Assembly (NCBI GenBank): GCA_005406025.1
Contig: BGZK01000011.1
Coordinates: 310,001 to 374,000, forward strand
Direction: 5' to 3'
Origin: Eumeta japonica
Taxonomy: Eukaryota > Arthropoda > Insecta > Lepidoptera > Psychidae
Length of the DNA: 64,000 nt
The translations under genes and the position numbers were made by a program. The notes under the pieces were generated by a model. The model did no database searches. It was not told the origin of the DNA and was given only the letters and a program-made list of their open reading frames with translations. This document shows positions 1 to 14,100 of this stretch, piece after piece; position 1 is the first letter of the stretch, and each line of letters starts with the position of its first letter.

Positions 1-2056
1 TCATGATACATATTACAACACGATTATCATAGTGAAAATGAACATCATTATATATTTATAATGATGCAATGTACTAAGATACACAAAATGTGAATACATG
101 TTTTTTACGCGCGTGCGGTTGAACTAAATTGTTTATTTTGCATTATGTCGGTTATTAATATTATATTTAAATTAAAAAATCATGTTAATATTTAATAGTA
201 CAAACCAGAATAGTAATCATGATCACTCAATTTAAGAAATATATTCTTTCGAATAGAGCCGCAGGCAGAGCCAATTATTAAAAATAAGTTGAAACTGTTA
301 TTTTTTACTCTTGTAAAGGTCAAAACATTGACCATTACAAGACCATCTTGAGAAAAATCATTAAATTTGCATACCTAATATATTAAGTACTCAAAAACAC
401 AAAATTCCCCTTAAAAGGTCTTTAATTTATACTTAAGCATGGTTAATTTATTAATATAGTACAAAGTAAAGAAGTCCCAAAAAACATGCAAAAACAAAAC
501 TAATCATTTATAAATAAACTATAGACGAATCGTAATTTGGTCATAAAATGTCTCCAATCAAGGAATAATTTTAAACTTTTGGACGCCATTCAAAACATTT
601 CCTAATTATTATTTTTAAGGCTCCATACCTTTATAAGAAAAGGGAACCCTATGCCGTTCATTACTTTTTTACTTGTTAAAATTATTTTTCTTAGAGACAT
701 ATTAAGGTGTCAATTTGAAATTAATATCAAATACTTAGGTCGGGTATTGGTACTGCAAAAAATCAAGGTTTTGAAATTCATATATAAATCAAAGCCTATA
801 GGATGCTTTTCAATGACCTCGAATCATAAAATTTGATAAGAAGAGAGGTCTCACAGCATAAGTATAGGAAAAAACTGATAAACGTTTATTTGTAGTTATA
901 TATAATTGAAAAACCAGTTTTTTATCATTAGAAACTTACAATTGACATTGGAATACGGATCATAATGTAGACCAATGTATTCGTTAACATTTTTAACTAT
1001 CGCTATGAAAAGTTAAGATTTTCAAAAATTCGGATATTAAAAAAAATCAAAAAGTTAGAATGTATTTATCGATCCACCTAACGCTATAGTTGGAGTAGAA
1101 AGTCTTTACTAATGACTGACTAAACTTAGGTATTCCTCAGACAGTAAGGTCTAATTAGGCCATATCACTCCATATCGGTCCACGTCCGTGTTGGGAAGAA
1201 TAAATAGACCCGAGCTACGACGGTGTCCAATGACATCCTATGCTGAGGTGATCCCCTAAAAGATCACCTTTAGGGCATGTCACGCGCCGCCAAAACCCTC
1301 TTGTGTGCTGTCCGGCTGCGTTCGGTGAAGCTGTCACAGCTTTCCAGCTAACGGCACTGCCGACCCCTCATTTCTTCAGGGGAACTTTTTTAATGGGTTT
1401 CAGCCCCACACTACCCGCGCGCACAGGTGCGTGGGTGTGCATTATGCATTTTTTACCTCTTTCTCGTAGCAAGAAGGAAGAAAAACTTATAGATTTATTG
1501 TTTTTTTCATATTTCAACTAAAGTTTATAGCATATTATACATCCTCAATGTATACGACTCAGAACAAGTGACCATACTTATGTATTTATTGCTTAATACA
1601 ATCAATATTTACTACAATAAGAAAAAATGGAAAATGAACGCAGCTTTATCTGAGAAATGTAAGTGCATTTGTGTGAAAATGCACTCACACATCTCATCAT
1701 TTTATACAGTTTATAAAGACTTCTCTCAGACTTGCTTTTGTGTGAGTAGTAGTGATTTAAAAAGAATACGAGTGGAACAAGAAAGTGTTCTTTAGTTCAC
1801 TAATTGTTTAATTTTTGCACTTATGTAATAATTACAAAATAAGTGGTTACTACAATAGTTTAAATCTAATGTGTTTTTCCTTCCTGTATTTTTATTATAT
1901 ACAGCGATATCTCTTTCAAAATTTCTTAGTTTTATTGTTTGCACTAAATGCTAAGTGTCCAATAGTTATTTTCGGTGATTAGTTTATTTGTTCTAAAACT
2001 TTTGTAACTTTGGAAATTGAGTTTAATTAGTGAATTGCTAAGTTTGCGATGTGAAA
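1..2056. other. Upstream region of the PHF21A-like gene, no gene recognised
   Basis: AT-rich sequence without a supportable coding region. Around 600-840 there is text resembling a common lepidopteran dispersed repeat (a 'ggctccatacc ... agggaaccct' stretch). A GC-richer patch at about 1140-1450 contains a short inverted repeat (aggtgatc at 1246-1253 with gatcacct at 1262-1269) and is probably repeat-derived, but I cannot name it. The 5' UTR and promoter of the downstream gene should lie within the last few hundred bases. I see no TATA or initiator that I would defend. Confidence 0.4.
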
Positions 2057-2134
2057 ATGGAAGTATCTAATGAAATAAAGGAAGATATTCGAAAAACTCA
2101 ATCAGAATTGAAAAACGCCATAAGAATTCACCAG
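2057..2134 (+). CDS. PHF21A: PHF21A-like exon 1 (residues 1-26)
   Basis: The exon begins at the ATG and ends in phase 0 at CAG before GTGTGA. It encodes the start of the N-terminal coiled coil and ends with the RIHQ that matches VHQ of vertebrate PHF21A. Intron 1 is only 80 bp (2135-2214). Confidence 0.85.
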
Positions 2135-5100
2135 GTGTGAAACTGTTGAAGAGGGTTTTTCTTAAATTAGTTTTTTCATATCATTAATTCATTTTTACGT
2201 GTGAATATTTTCAGGTCTGGGTTGCGCGTTTGCAGGAAGACGAAAATGTAAGTCTATCTTAGTTTAAAAAAAATATTGAACTTTATTACAATTTGTCGCG
2301 TAATAAATTTGCAATACTAAAGATAAATTTGAATTTGCAGAATGCGCACTTAAAATCCAAAGTAAAAGATGCAGAGAAAGAGATAATTACTATTGGACAA
2401 ACACAGGTAAGGTAATTTATAAACTTCATTATTTTTACTTACACTATTAAAGTCCAACATGTGACAAATTAGACAATATGCTGTTTTTAAATTTTTCCTT
2501 AAGTTTTGTAAATATTTTTTATTATTAAATTAGAATTTTCAAAAATTTACTGTTTGTAATTTCAGATATTTACATTGAAAAAAATCTAAATTTATGCCTC
2601 TAAATTATGTAATTTACAAACTATACATGATTTTATCTGTTTTATGTGATTATTTATATTATAAAATTAATGAGAATTTGTAAATAATAATATTTTTAAT
2701 CAATTTCTATTTTAAGAAACGTGTAGTGGACAGGCTCCGTAGAGAACTTGAGTTGTACCAACAACGGCTCAAAGCCAAGAATAAGATAGTGAATGTAGAA
2801 AATGACAATAAATATGTTGCACAGCAGCTTCGGGATCATCAGATTCAATACAAAAATAAAAATAGACCTGTGTCCCTTTTGAAGTCATCAGTATTGACAG
2901 AAATTCATATTAAAACTGAAAATGGAACTGACGACAAACCTCCCAGTGTTGATGGGTCAGACTCTGAGAATGAAATTCATTTCAAAGACAATTGCATTGA
3001 CAATGATAAACAGTCCAATAATTGTACACAGTTTTCTAGTGTACATGATAGCCGAAATAATTTTGTTAATGCTCTCAATAAAGTCAAAGAAACTCTCAAG
3101 TAAGTATGGAATAACATGACTATTTAAAAGCTAGGTAATACCTAAAAAACATCTCGCTATATGTTATTTAATATCAATTCCCATAAGTTACATTAAATTT
3201 TATTGTTTGCTTGTATCTATGTTTTTAAAATTTGTATTTCATTTTTACTTATATATATGAGATCCAATAAAATTGAATTAAGTGATCCACTAAAATGATG
3301 AATACATTACTTCACAGGGTCATAAAATTTTTGTACTCGAATGTTAATTTGGTATATTATATTTACAAACACACATACGGTTTTGGTAATTGTTTGTCTT
3401 TGCAAAAGTTTGATAAACAAAGAATGTATTTTATTATATATGTAATGCATTTATGCTTTATTTAATTTCTATGCAACCGAGAATGATCTTTAAATTATGC
3501 AAATTGTAAATTATGTAAGTTTTACACTCCTATACTTAAGTCATTGACAGGTACCATCAACTTAACTATATGTGATTATGTTTTCAGTAATACAAACCCT
3601 CAACATGCTGAATGGGTATCAAGAAGTCCAGAAAGTGGGTCATCAGGGTTGTCGCCATCCCCATCACCTCCACCATTACCTGCGCCTGGAGAACCTATCA
3701 CTCAGGAAACATTCCTTAGGTAATAGGTTTAGTTATAAAAAATATGAAATATTATAAGAATCACAGGTTCACACACATGCACTCAAATGCATATCAAAAC
3801 AGGATAGTCATTGTTAGGAAAACATTACTAGACTCAGAAAACAAAGTTTTCTACAGTATTCTTCATCAATGACAAATGAAGCCAGGTACTTGATTAACGG
3901 CTGGACTCTATCTTTTATTCTGTATAAGAGCTTTGTTGCCTCATTGTGTGATGTAAAAAAAGGCTGATTATGCATATTTTCATCAAAAAATTTGTATTTC
4001 AATCTCCGATTCTATATGGTTTTATGGAACTCCAATAAGTAGACAAATTTCTACCTAACGCGGCTGCTGAAGTCATTTATTTAGTCTGAAATGTGTTTTC
4101 TAAAACTTATTGATATAGGATCTTAATAGTCTCTTGCTGACTTCTATCTTTTTATGTATTGTTTAGATTATTTCTAGTTTTGACACCTACTTCATTTTTA
4201 TGTTTCTACCTTCATCGGCATACCCAGCTTCTGACTTAGGGGGGCAAGTCAGATTTTTTTAGGTCAGATTGTGTAAGTGGGGCATAATACATTGTAGAAC
4301 ATACAATTTCCAGGGGGGGGGGAAGGGGGCAGCTGCCCACTCCTGTCCCCACTTGGGTAAGCTCATGTCTAACTTATTATTATTGCTGTAAATTTAAAAT
4401 ATCGGGGATTTATAGTAAGATTTGTTTCCCGGTTTTTAGTTTGTATTTGCTTTTTTTTTTTGACTAATTCTTGTATAGAGATTATTAATTTGATAAAGGA
4501 ATAAAAATTCATTAATTCAACATTTATTGCCCCCCAAACTGTTCTCCTTGTTTTAGTTATGTGCTGGCTAATGCTACCCATATGCTTTTTCTATAAGCCT
4601 TAAGGACAATTATTTTATTGTAGAAATCTGGGGGGATGCTAGATTTTTACAATGGACAGTCCTGGGCCCAAATATTGGTTTTATTTTTCCTAATATAAAG
4701 TATAAATTAGCTAGTCTAATAAAATTTAAATCTGATCAGTCTTTTGACTTTATACATTGTCAGAGGAACATAGTAGTGCCAAAATATTGACTTGTGTTTT
4801 TAAAAACTGTAAAAATGATTAAATTTACAAAAAGTAATCATATCGCTATTGCCTAAATATCATCTGAAATTAAATGCTTTTGTTAATAATATCTTGAATT
4901 ATTAAAGAAATTAATTAAATTTGTTAATTCTTGAATAAGTCAATTTATACTTACTATATATATAATTGGAGTATAATCTGTTGGGTTAATAAAGCAAACT
5001 ATTGAGCAATTTATTAAAGCTTGAGGTTTAAGTGGCACTAATGAGTTTGAATATGAATACATAATTTTGATTGTATGGAATTCATATGCCTATACATAAT

Positions 5101-8100
5101 AATATAATAACTTAATGTTACTAATACCTTGCTCAATTATAATTTTTGATATCTGTGTAGAAATAGTTTAATTGAATGTTAATCTTTCAAATTAAACAAT
5201 AAATTATTTATGCAATTAATTTTGTGGTTATCATTGTATAATGAAAGTACTATTTATATCTGTAAAATTATAAACATCTATCAGATTTCATCTAAAATAC
5301 ATTTCGACATAATGTAAAGTTACAATGAGATAAAGGATATGTGAAAATATTAATCTCTTATAATATTTTTTTTAAATTGTCATAAGCTTTTAATGTTTTT
5401 GTTGAATTAATGTATTATTTGTTTCTTAATGTGATATTTTAATATGTTTTTCAAATTGTCTGTTTTTTTTTTTGAAGTCATATTAATTATTATTTTTTTA
5501 TTTTTGAGTATAATGTTGACTAATTATCAAGTGTTACCCCAGTTGTTATTTATCCTGCAGTAAAATTCTTTGATTGGTTCTGCAATTATTCATAACTGTT
5601 GTTAATTCTGTATATCATCACGATTACATTTCCAAATAAAAAAAATTGTGTAGCAGTACCGGCTTGCAAGATTTAAATGAGCACGTTGCGAGTATTCTTT
5701 GAGCATTCGGTGCGCGTTCCGCGCGTCGGTTGGTGAATTTTTGGCGAACATGGGAATTTGTAAGCCTGCCACGGATCCCTTTGTCTTCACTTTGTACCAT
5801 GGCTGTTATTTAAGGATAGATATGTGCGATGGCAGAATTGTTTGGTCCAAGGTGCAGGGCTTTAATGGATATATATAAAGGGTTATTCAGTTTTGTGGTA
5901 CATGTTGAACAAAGCTTTCGAATAATATTGCTTATTACTTGTTTTATTTTGGAGGTATATTGTAGGCTTGTAAAATAATTTCACTTGTTAAGAATCGCAA
6001 CGTTATTTATATTATTATCTTGTTTCATAATTTAATGACCACTTAAATTCAGAAGATATTCAAAGTCAGTCGGTGTATGCAATGAACATTTACCATTAAA
6101 ATTGATCAGTAGCCTGTTGGCACTTTGAAATAAATTGTCCATGTTTTTGCTTGAATCAATATTTATATGAATTTGAAGAATTTCATTGTATCTTTGTTCT
6201 GACCTTGTTAAATGTCTATTATATTATAATGCTTGTAGCGACTTTGTTATAGCATGCATCTCGTTATGCTCGCGCGTGATGCGTATGCATGAAATGAGGA
6301 ATTAATTGCATACCAGAAAAGCGTTCATTACAGGTTTATTGTTAGTCCATACTAGGCGTTACGAACTTCGCTTAGCGTACAGCCACCCTCACATTTTACT
6401 ATTTTGGTCTATTTTATTTTATTTATAGCTATATTCCTAAGGGTAGATAGATAAAGATTACATCAACTTATATCAGTTCATTGCTCAGCTGGGTGCAGAT
6501 CACTAATTTCTAAACCTAATTGCCACTTAATTCAATCTTCAGTGTTGCATATCCAGAAGCTAATAGTTGTATTTAAAAATAGCATTTTTTTAAATGTGTC
6601 ACTGCAAGCATTGAACCTGCGGTAGCTAGGTAGTCATTATTGCCATGAACTTTTCATTCACATCACAGCCAATTTATTAGATAGATAGTAAACTAGTTAT
6701 GAACTATAAATCGCAACTCAACTATTTCTGACTTTAGTAATTGAGCCATTTTGTGGCTCACATACCCAGGCTATTTAATTACTAAATAATGTTCTTAGCT
6801 ATACATTTTTTAAATTGTATTCATAAAATAAAAGACAGTATTTTTACTGAAAAATTTAAGTTACCATAAGGAATAACTATTAAATTCAAAATAGAATAAC
6901 TTCTTATTCTGGCTTTTTTCAACAAGACATATGAGATATCTCACGTTGCCAAGGCTGTATATCACTATTGTTACAGTCTGATGTCAACAATCTTCATTGT
7001 ATATAAGCTGGTGTTGTTGATATTACTTGTGTCGGATCATTAGGATTTCTGCCATCAGCCCTGTCTGTTTGATTATGTCCAAAAAAGAGACTTGCAGATG
7101 TTTTCGAGTCTTAGTTTGTTCGACTGTCTCATTGACAAATGGATTGAATCGACATTTATTGCAAGGAATTAGAAATATATCTACTAGAACACACCTATAA
7201 TTTGATATGCCAGTTGATGTCTGTGATCTCATATTGTTCTTCTTTACACCTGTATTTTTAGTAAAGGTTCCAAGTATCTTGAAGTTTTTCATAGGGTTAT
7301 GATGAAGTTTGATCCATTTATATATAAATAGATTGTACTATCCATGGTTTTCCATTTGCGTGTGCATTGAAATCAATTTTCAAATGCGAACTGAAATTCT
7401 CACAGTTCTAGATGTCAATAGTTGTCAGCCAAAGTGAAGATTTGATTAGATGGCACCTTTTTTAGTTCACATTTTAATTTCATCAATAACCTGCTTGTTA
7501 ACTCACACTCGAAAAACACTACAAAAATTAGCAAACAAAAGATATATACATTTTCTAGATTTCATAGGAAACAAAATGGTCTATAAGTCCGTATAGCTGT
7601 TTCAATTTCTTACTGTGGGGCACTAATATTAAATCCTCTAAATTGGATACGTATAAGTCAGGAACTGTTTTCTACCACTGTGGTGATAACATTTATAACT
7701 AATGGTTTAAGTCTAGCAATATACAGAAAGTGGTGTCACTTGATTGGATTTAAGTTTTCGATCAATTCTATTGTTTGTGAAGATTAACCTTTTGGTTGAA
7801 AGCAAAGATAGCTACTCTGTCAGCAGATTTTTGTACTTATTGAACTAAAATGTAGTACTTTCCAAACTGTTGACCCAAAATTTAACTTTATATCTAATCT
7901 CAATTTTAATTCTTCAATTACAAGATGTAGGCCTTCAAAGGCACCAAATTTAGACTTAATCTCCAAAAAAATAAGCACTGTACTAGATTAGCTTAGTATG
8001 TTTGGTGTAGCTTTATGACACATGTTAGTATTTTGAATGTAAAATAAGTAATTATTTTGTGTCTAATTCCTGGAAAAAATAAAATGATTAGGAAATTCAC

Positions 8101-11100
8101 TTTACCAACTTACTTCTTGAAGCATTCTTTTACCAAAACAAAAGTGAACAGGACTAGGAATATGAGAATGTTATTATGAAGTATGCTCATATTCAGGAAA
8201 AGTATAACGGGAAGGAAATCTAATTAATTGCTTCTGGGAAAAACTATAATCAAGAATTTAAATACCAGACAAATCTGCGTTTATAGATGTTCACTGTACA
8301 AATAAGAACATCATATATTATAAGCAGCACTTAAGACTACAAAAGGATAAAAATATATTAGGTCAGGTACAAAGTTTTTTCAAGTTTTATAAGTAAAAAG
8401 TTGCAGTAAAATCTGTTTGGTTGTGCTGTTTGTATCTGGCTAGTTTTGATACTATTAAATAGTTGGCATTTTAAAAAAGAAAAACAGATTCCTACATTTT
8501 TCTATTGTTTTTTTTTTATCCACAAAAATGAAGCAGTGTTTGGTAAGAGTAGCACAAAACTGGCTCAAGCTATTTCAATCTGGTAAATTAGATGCCTAAG
8601 ATGAATCTCGCTCTGGTCGACCTGTTATGAATAAAGTCAATGATATTTTGGAACAAGTAGAGCAAGATTAACATATTAGTTCTTACAATATAGCTGAAGA
8701 GCTGAGAATTGACCACAAAAATGTTTTGACCCATTTGAAAAAACTTGGATGTGCAACAAAGCTCGATTTCTTTCAGTGAGCTTATGCTCACTGAAATTTA
8801 ATGAATTTGTGCTCATTTGCAATTCTCTATTGAAACCATAATGAAACTGAACTGGTTTTGAAAAGATTGATCACTGGTGATGAAAAATGGATTACCTGTG
8901 ACAAGAACGTACAAAAAATATTATGAATCAAAAAGTGAACAAGCTCCAGTCTATAGCGAAATCGATTAATTCACAATAAGTTGTATGGTGGGATTGGAAG
9001 GCCATTATTCATTATGAGCTTTTACTGTTGTGTGAAATCATCAATTCAGATCACTACTTCCAACAGCCAATGAGCCTCAAGCAAGAACTAAAAAGAAAAT
9101 GGCTGGAATTGATCAAATGGTATGGTTTTTTACTATGATAACGCCAGACTACGCACGTTTTTAGCCACTCAATAAGTTTTGAGAGAGTTTGTTGGCAAGT
9201 TTTAATGCATCCTTCACACAGCCCTGACCTTGCACCCGCAGATTTTCACTGTTTGGTTTTTTTAGAATTCTTTAGGTAGTGTTAGGTTAACATCGAGAAA
9301 GGACTGTTAAAATTACTTGTCACAGTTTTTTAATCAGAACTATCAAAATCTACAGCAATGGGATTATGTCACTACCTACAAAATGGCAACAAGTTGCTGA
9401 AGAAAATGGCATATATATATATACTACAATTAAATATAAATGAAATATGATAAAAATTTATGTTAAATTTGTATATGAAATATGAAAAAAACCTTTTCCC
9501 CTACCCAATATTATGAATGTATTCATCAAGACTTTCAGTTCAGATTGACAGAAAATAGGTAAGACATGAAAAAAGCAGCAGCTGATATGTTCTTAAATAC
9601 AATGATTTATTATTTCGAAGTATAAAATATAATAATATATTGTATAATAAGCTATTTCTCTTATATTAATTATATCATTTTTGATATGCACAATTAACAT
9701 GTCAATACATTAACTGTTCACATCTACTATATTGTTAATAAATATGGAATATATTTTGTGAAATATGCAAATTGTAATTTAATTATGAGCGAAAGTTTTT
9801 AAAAATTTACTTTATTTCATTTTTATTCCAGATGTTTGGGCTTAGTGACACACCGACAGAAAGAAATTATAGAGAAGAAACGAAATGAACGCCGGAAGCG
9901 ATCTACTACAAGTACAAATAAAAATGAGTTTGTCTATGGCAACTTTGATATGATGCCAGTTCGTAGTAATTTTGACACATTTTTTCGTCATATTTTTATT
10001 CATTTCATATTTGAGTATTTATACTACAATTTCTTATTCAATTTTTCAGTAGTTAGTATAACTAAATAAATTTGGATTCAAAGGTGGTCCTTTTTAAGTT
10101 TTGTTCTATCACTATTCTATCACTTTGTATCACTATTGACTTTCAAACTGCTGAACTGATTTTAGCTTAAATGCTAACCTATTGCTTAATTTTTTTCTTA
10201 TTTGGATGAATTTTTTGTATGCTAATCAATTAATTACTGTTTTTCGAAAGATACATAGTGAGGCAATAGAGCATTATCTAAATTAAACTCAATATAACTG
10301 GATGTAAAATGAGTTCTGTCATTTTTAGGTTTCTAAGAATAAGATGTATATTGATAAAGTTCGGAGTATACGTGTCTTGTATAAGCCGCAACTTACTTTG
10401 GGAGTTAATAACAAAAATAAATATTTCTAGACGGGCACTCGGTAAATGTATCAGAAGCTGAACAAAATTTTTTTCAGCTAACATCATATGTAACATATTT
10501 TGACAGTTCTTTTGAAAACACTTTATGGTTTCTAAGCTATTTTTTTGACTAATTGAATATTTTTGAAAGTAATCGTTCCGGAAAAAGTAGAAAATGTGTC
10601 CCCCCTTTTACTTTTTAAACCATAAGTCCTAAAATAAAATATGAAAAAAGTTACAAAGATAACACTTGATGAATACTTTCAACGTAAAATTATTTCGAAG
10701 ATGTTCAGATATTACCGTTTTTGAGTTATTGCCGAATAACTGCCCTTTTCAACAAAAAACATTGCCATGAAGATACACTTTTTTGCTGGTGCATTTTATT
10801 ATATACTAGTTTCAGAGTAATACTTGATATATCTACATGTTTCTCAAGTTATAGACATAGATGAATAAAAAAGGGAAAATGCACAGTCACTATTTCAATG
10901 TCGAAAAATGGTTCAAAGTGTACATGATGTCTCTGTCTCATATTTTACAATACCATTTTGCAGTGCCAAAGAAAAAGAATGAAAGGGACATTATTTATAA
11001 TCCGATGTTTCAACAGAAATATAATAAGGTTCATTTTGAAATGATTAGAGAACAACTAACAATCATTTTCTTACTAGAAGACAATAAGTCCAATTTTTTT

Positions 11101-14100
11101 TACAATTTTTACATGCTGTTCTAAAACAAGACATCAGTGGAGAATTTTAAATTTATTTTAAATCTATTATTGGTTTTGGTTGAATGTATGAAAAGAATCA
11201 TAGGATATTTTTTTTGTATAATAAAGCTCCACATTAAGCTTTGTTATGCAGAAAAATATCATACAATTCATTACAAGAGATTAAAATTAATATGAACCTA
11301 CTTTTATAATATAGATGAAAATATACATGAAAAAACTTGATAATCCCGAAGGTGTATAGAGTATAGTAATACGAAGCTTTCTTATTATTTATATAATAAA
11401 ATAAAGTGACAATTCATTAAACATTAATTTATTTTTGATGAACATAATACTTATACATAATTTGTTAAAAAACAAATTCAAATATAATAAACATTTTTTG
11501 TAGTAGGTTTAATCTATTGTATGATTTCCGTTTTGAAAAATTTTAAGATTTATGTAGATATAAAGAAAATAATAAATAAAAAAATAAAATAAGTGACTTT
11601 ATTAGTATAAGAACAGAGTCTGTATTGTTAACCGACTGAATAAGGTGGCAAGCCAAGAAAACAAATCGGTGTTGCTTAGGTTTATTTCTTTTAAGTTGTT
11701 TTATATCTCAGCTTTCGATGCTACTTTAGATAAAGAAATACAAAATACTCTATTGAATACTAATTATAGTACATGATTGAGTACCTGTCATAAATAAACT
11801 AAATTTTGCTTATGGAAAATAAGAAATACCATCCTTTTTCATAGCTTTTGACATGTTATTTTTGTATTTTTTGACGAACACTTCGACATCGTAATGGAAG
11901 GTGCGACAAAACTATATTGAATGCATTGAGTGCTAAACTGTCTGTTTTAGCATTCATTTATCGCGGTCGTTTTTGCGCGTGGGACTGTGCATCTTATCTT
12001 TTTCTATAGATTAATGGTTAAAGGCGACTAAAGTGCTTATCTCTGTTTTGTGCGGAGGAAACATGGAAAAAAAGTGCAACAACATAGTTTTTTATCTGTA
12101 GTGTATTTCTTAGTAGTAACGGCTTCGGAACCCAAAAGTGAGCATGATCCGACATGCTATTGGCCGGTTTTTTATTATATTAGTGAAGCACAAAAAAAAG
12201 ATAAAAATAATTGTGGAACCCCACTTGAATAGGTTTATGAATGAAAGATGTAAATTTTTGTCCCTTTTGAATTTGATTGATGTTGCGTAGCTTTATAATA
12301 AAAAAGTATTGCATGGCAGAAGCTGCGGAAGGGCAGGATTTAATACCTATTGGGACAGTGCGTTTTATTTTAGTGTAAAATAATTATGATCAAAAATACA
12401 TTTCTATTTTTAAAATAATGCTCAAGCTTATTTTACATCCAGTGTATACACAACCAAAATATTATTTCCAATTTGATTTTTATATGCAATATAGTATATG
12501 TATATCACGTATTTGTATTTAGTTTAGTTTTTATTGCTCTTAACCTAATAACATATTAGGTCGGGAAAAAAGTTTTTTCGTATTTTATATACAAATTCAA
12601 AATAATTTTTCATCATATTTTATTTACGTTTAATAATAATAATAATAAATATATATGTATATGCCATTTTTTCTTAACAAATTGTTATTTTGTGGTACAT
12701 GATCCCATTGATGTAGAAATTTTAGGAGTTCGGATCAAAAAACTACTACAAATAGTTTTGACAGTTCCCTTTTGATGTTAACCTCACACTACCTAAAGAA
12801 TTCTAAAAACCAAACAGTGAAAATCTGAGGGTACATTGTTAAGGCTATATGGTCAATGCATTAATGCATTAACACTTTCTAAATAAACTCAATATTTGTT
12901 GAGTTGCTGGTGTTATCATGGTGAAAAACAATACCCTTTCTATTGATCAATTCCAACCGTTTTTTATCTACTTCCTGCTTAAGTCTCATCAGCTGTTGGC
13001 AATAGAGATCCTAATTGATGGTTTTGCCCGGTGGTAAAAGCTCATTGAATGATCTTTTTTGCACGTTTTTGTCATAGGTGATCCATTTTTCATCACTAGT
13101 GATCAATCTTTTCAAAAATGGTTCAGTTTCATTACATTTCAATAGAGAATCACAAATGAGTACACAATTCATTAGATTTCTTTCAGTGAGCTCATGTGGG
13201 ATCCAAGTATCGGGCTTTTTTGGATGTCTAGCTTTTTCAATTGAATTCAAATTTTTGTGTTCAATCCCTAGCTTTTCAACTATATCGTAAGAACTAATAT
13301 GTTGATCTTGTACTTTTTCCAAAATACCATCGACTTTCTCTGTAACAGGTCGACCAGAGCGAGGTTTATCTTTGACATTAAAATTACCAGACTGAAAACG
13401 CTTGAACGAGCTTTGTGCTACTCTTACGGACACTACATTTTGGTCCATAAATGTCACAAGCCTTTTTTCGCAGCTTGTATCGTATTTTCGTATTTTTTTT
13501 TGTAATGGAACTAAAATGTATCGAATTTCTACATTAGATTCACTAATTTTGATAGACATTTACTTTTTATTTTTTTTAACCCTAGAAAGATAATCTACGT
13601 TCACCAGACCTAGGCGGCGGTTAAATATTGCTATTTCTTCATACTTACAATATGCAGCGCGTGATTTGTCTCAGACAACTCAATCATCGGCCTGAGCTAA
13701 CGAAGGACGGCTGTGTCGCAGCGGTAAGTGGTCTTGGTAACTAGATACAACTGTGGCGTACGTCCACGAGACGTATGATTATCTTCTGTGTAAGTTTTGC
13801 AAAATTGATTTTTTTTGTTTTGATGTTTTAATATATTTTGACGTTTATTTTTTGTATTTGAGATACAGATAACATTATTATAAAATGACAAGTCCGAGAG
13901 CGTTATGTGAGGAGGAGATTGGGCAACTATTGATGGGAAATAAGAATGATTCATCACAGGAAAGTGATAGCGAAGTGGAAAACTAGTTTTTTTAAGATGA
14001 TGTGTAATGCGACACCAAAGAAGAGTTAGTCTATGAAACTGTCAAAGCTTCGGATTGCCCTTCTGACGTAGTGGAGTCAAATCAATCTGCGGAGTTTATT

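Noticed and set aside
1303..1521. 72-codon plus-strand frame in a GC-richer patch
   Set aside because: No splice sites, no domain, composition follows the patch; probably repeat-derived.
5602..5790. 62-codon minus-strand frame in intron 5 (and an overlapping one in another frame)
   Set aside because: Two frames are equally open, no acceptor or donor fits, and no family is recognised.
7023..7292. 89-codon minus-strand frame in intron 5
   Set aside because: Chance ORF in AT-rich intron; no domain, no splice context.
10861..11124. 87-codon plus-strand frame in intron 6
   Set aside because: Lys/Phe/Tyr-rich composition typical of AT-rich noncoding DNA.
13690..13740. GTGTCGCAGCGGTAAGTGG as a tRNA-like A box
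   Set aside because: It lies inside the piggyBac-like 5' region and no B box follows at the right spacing.
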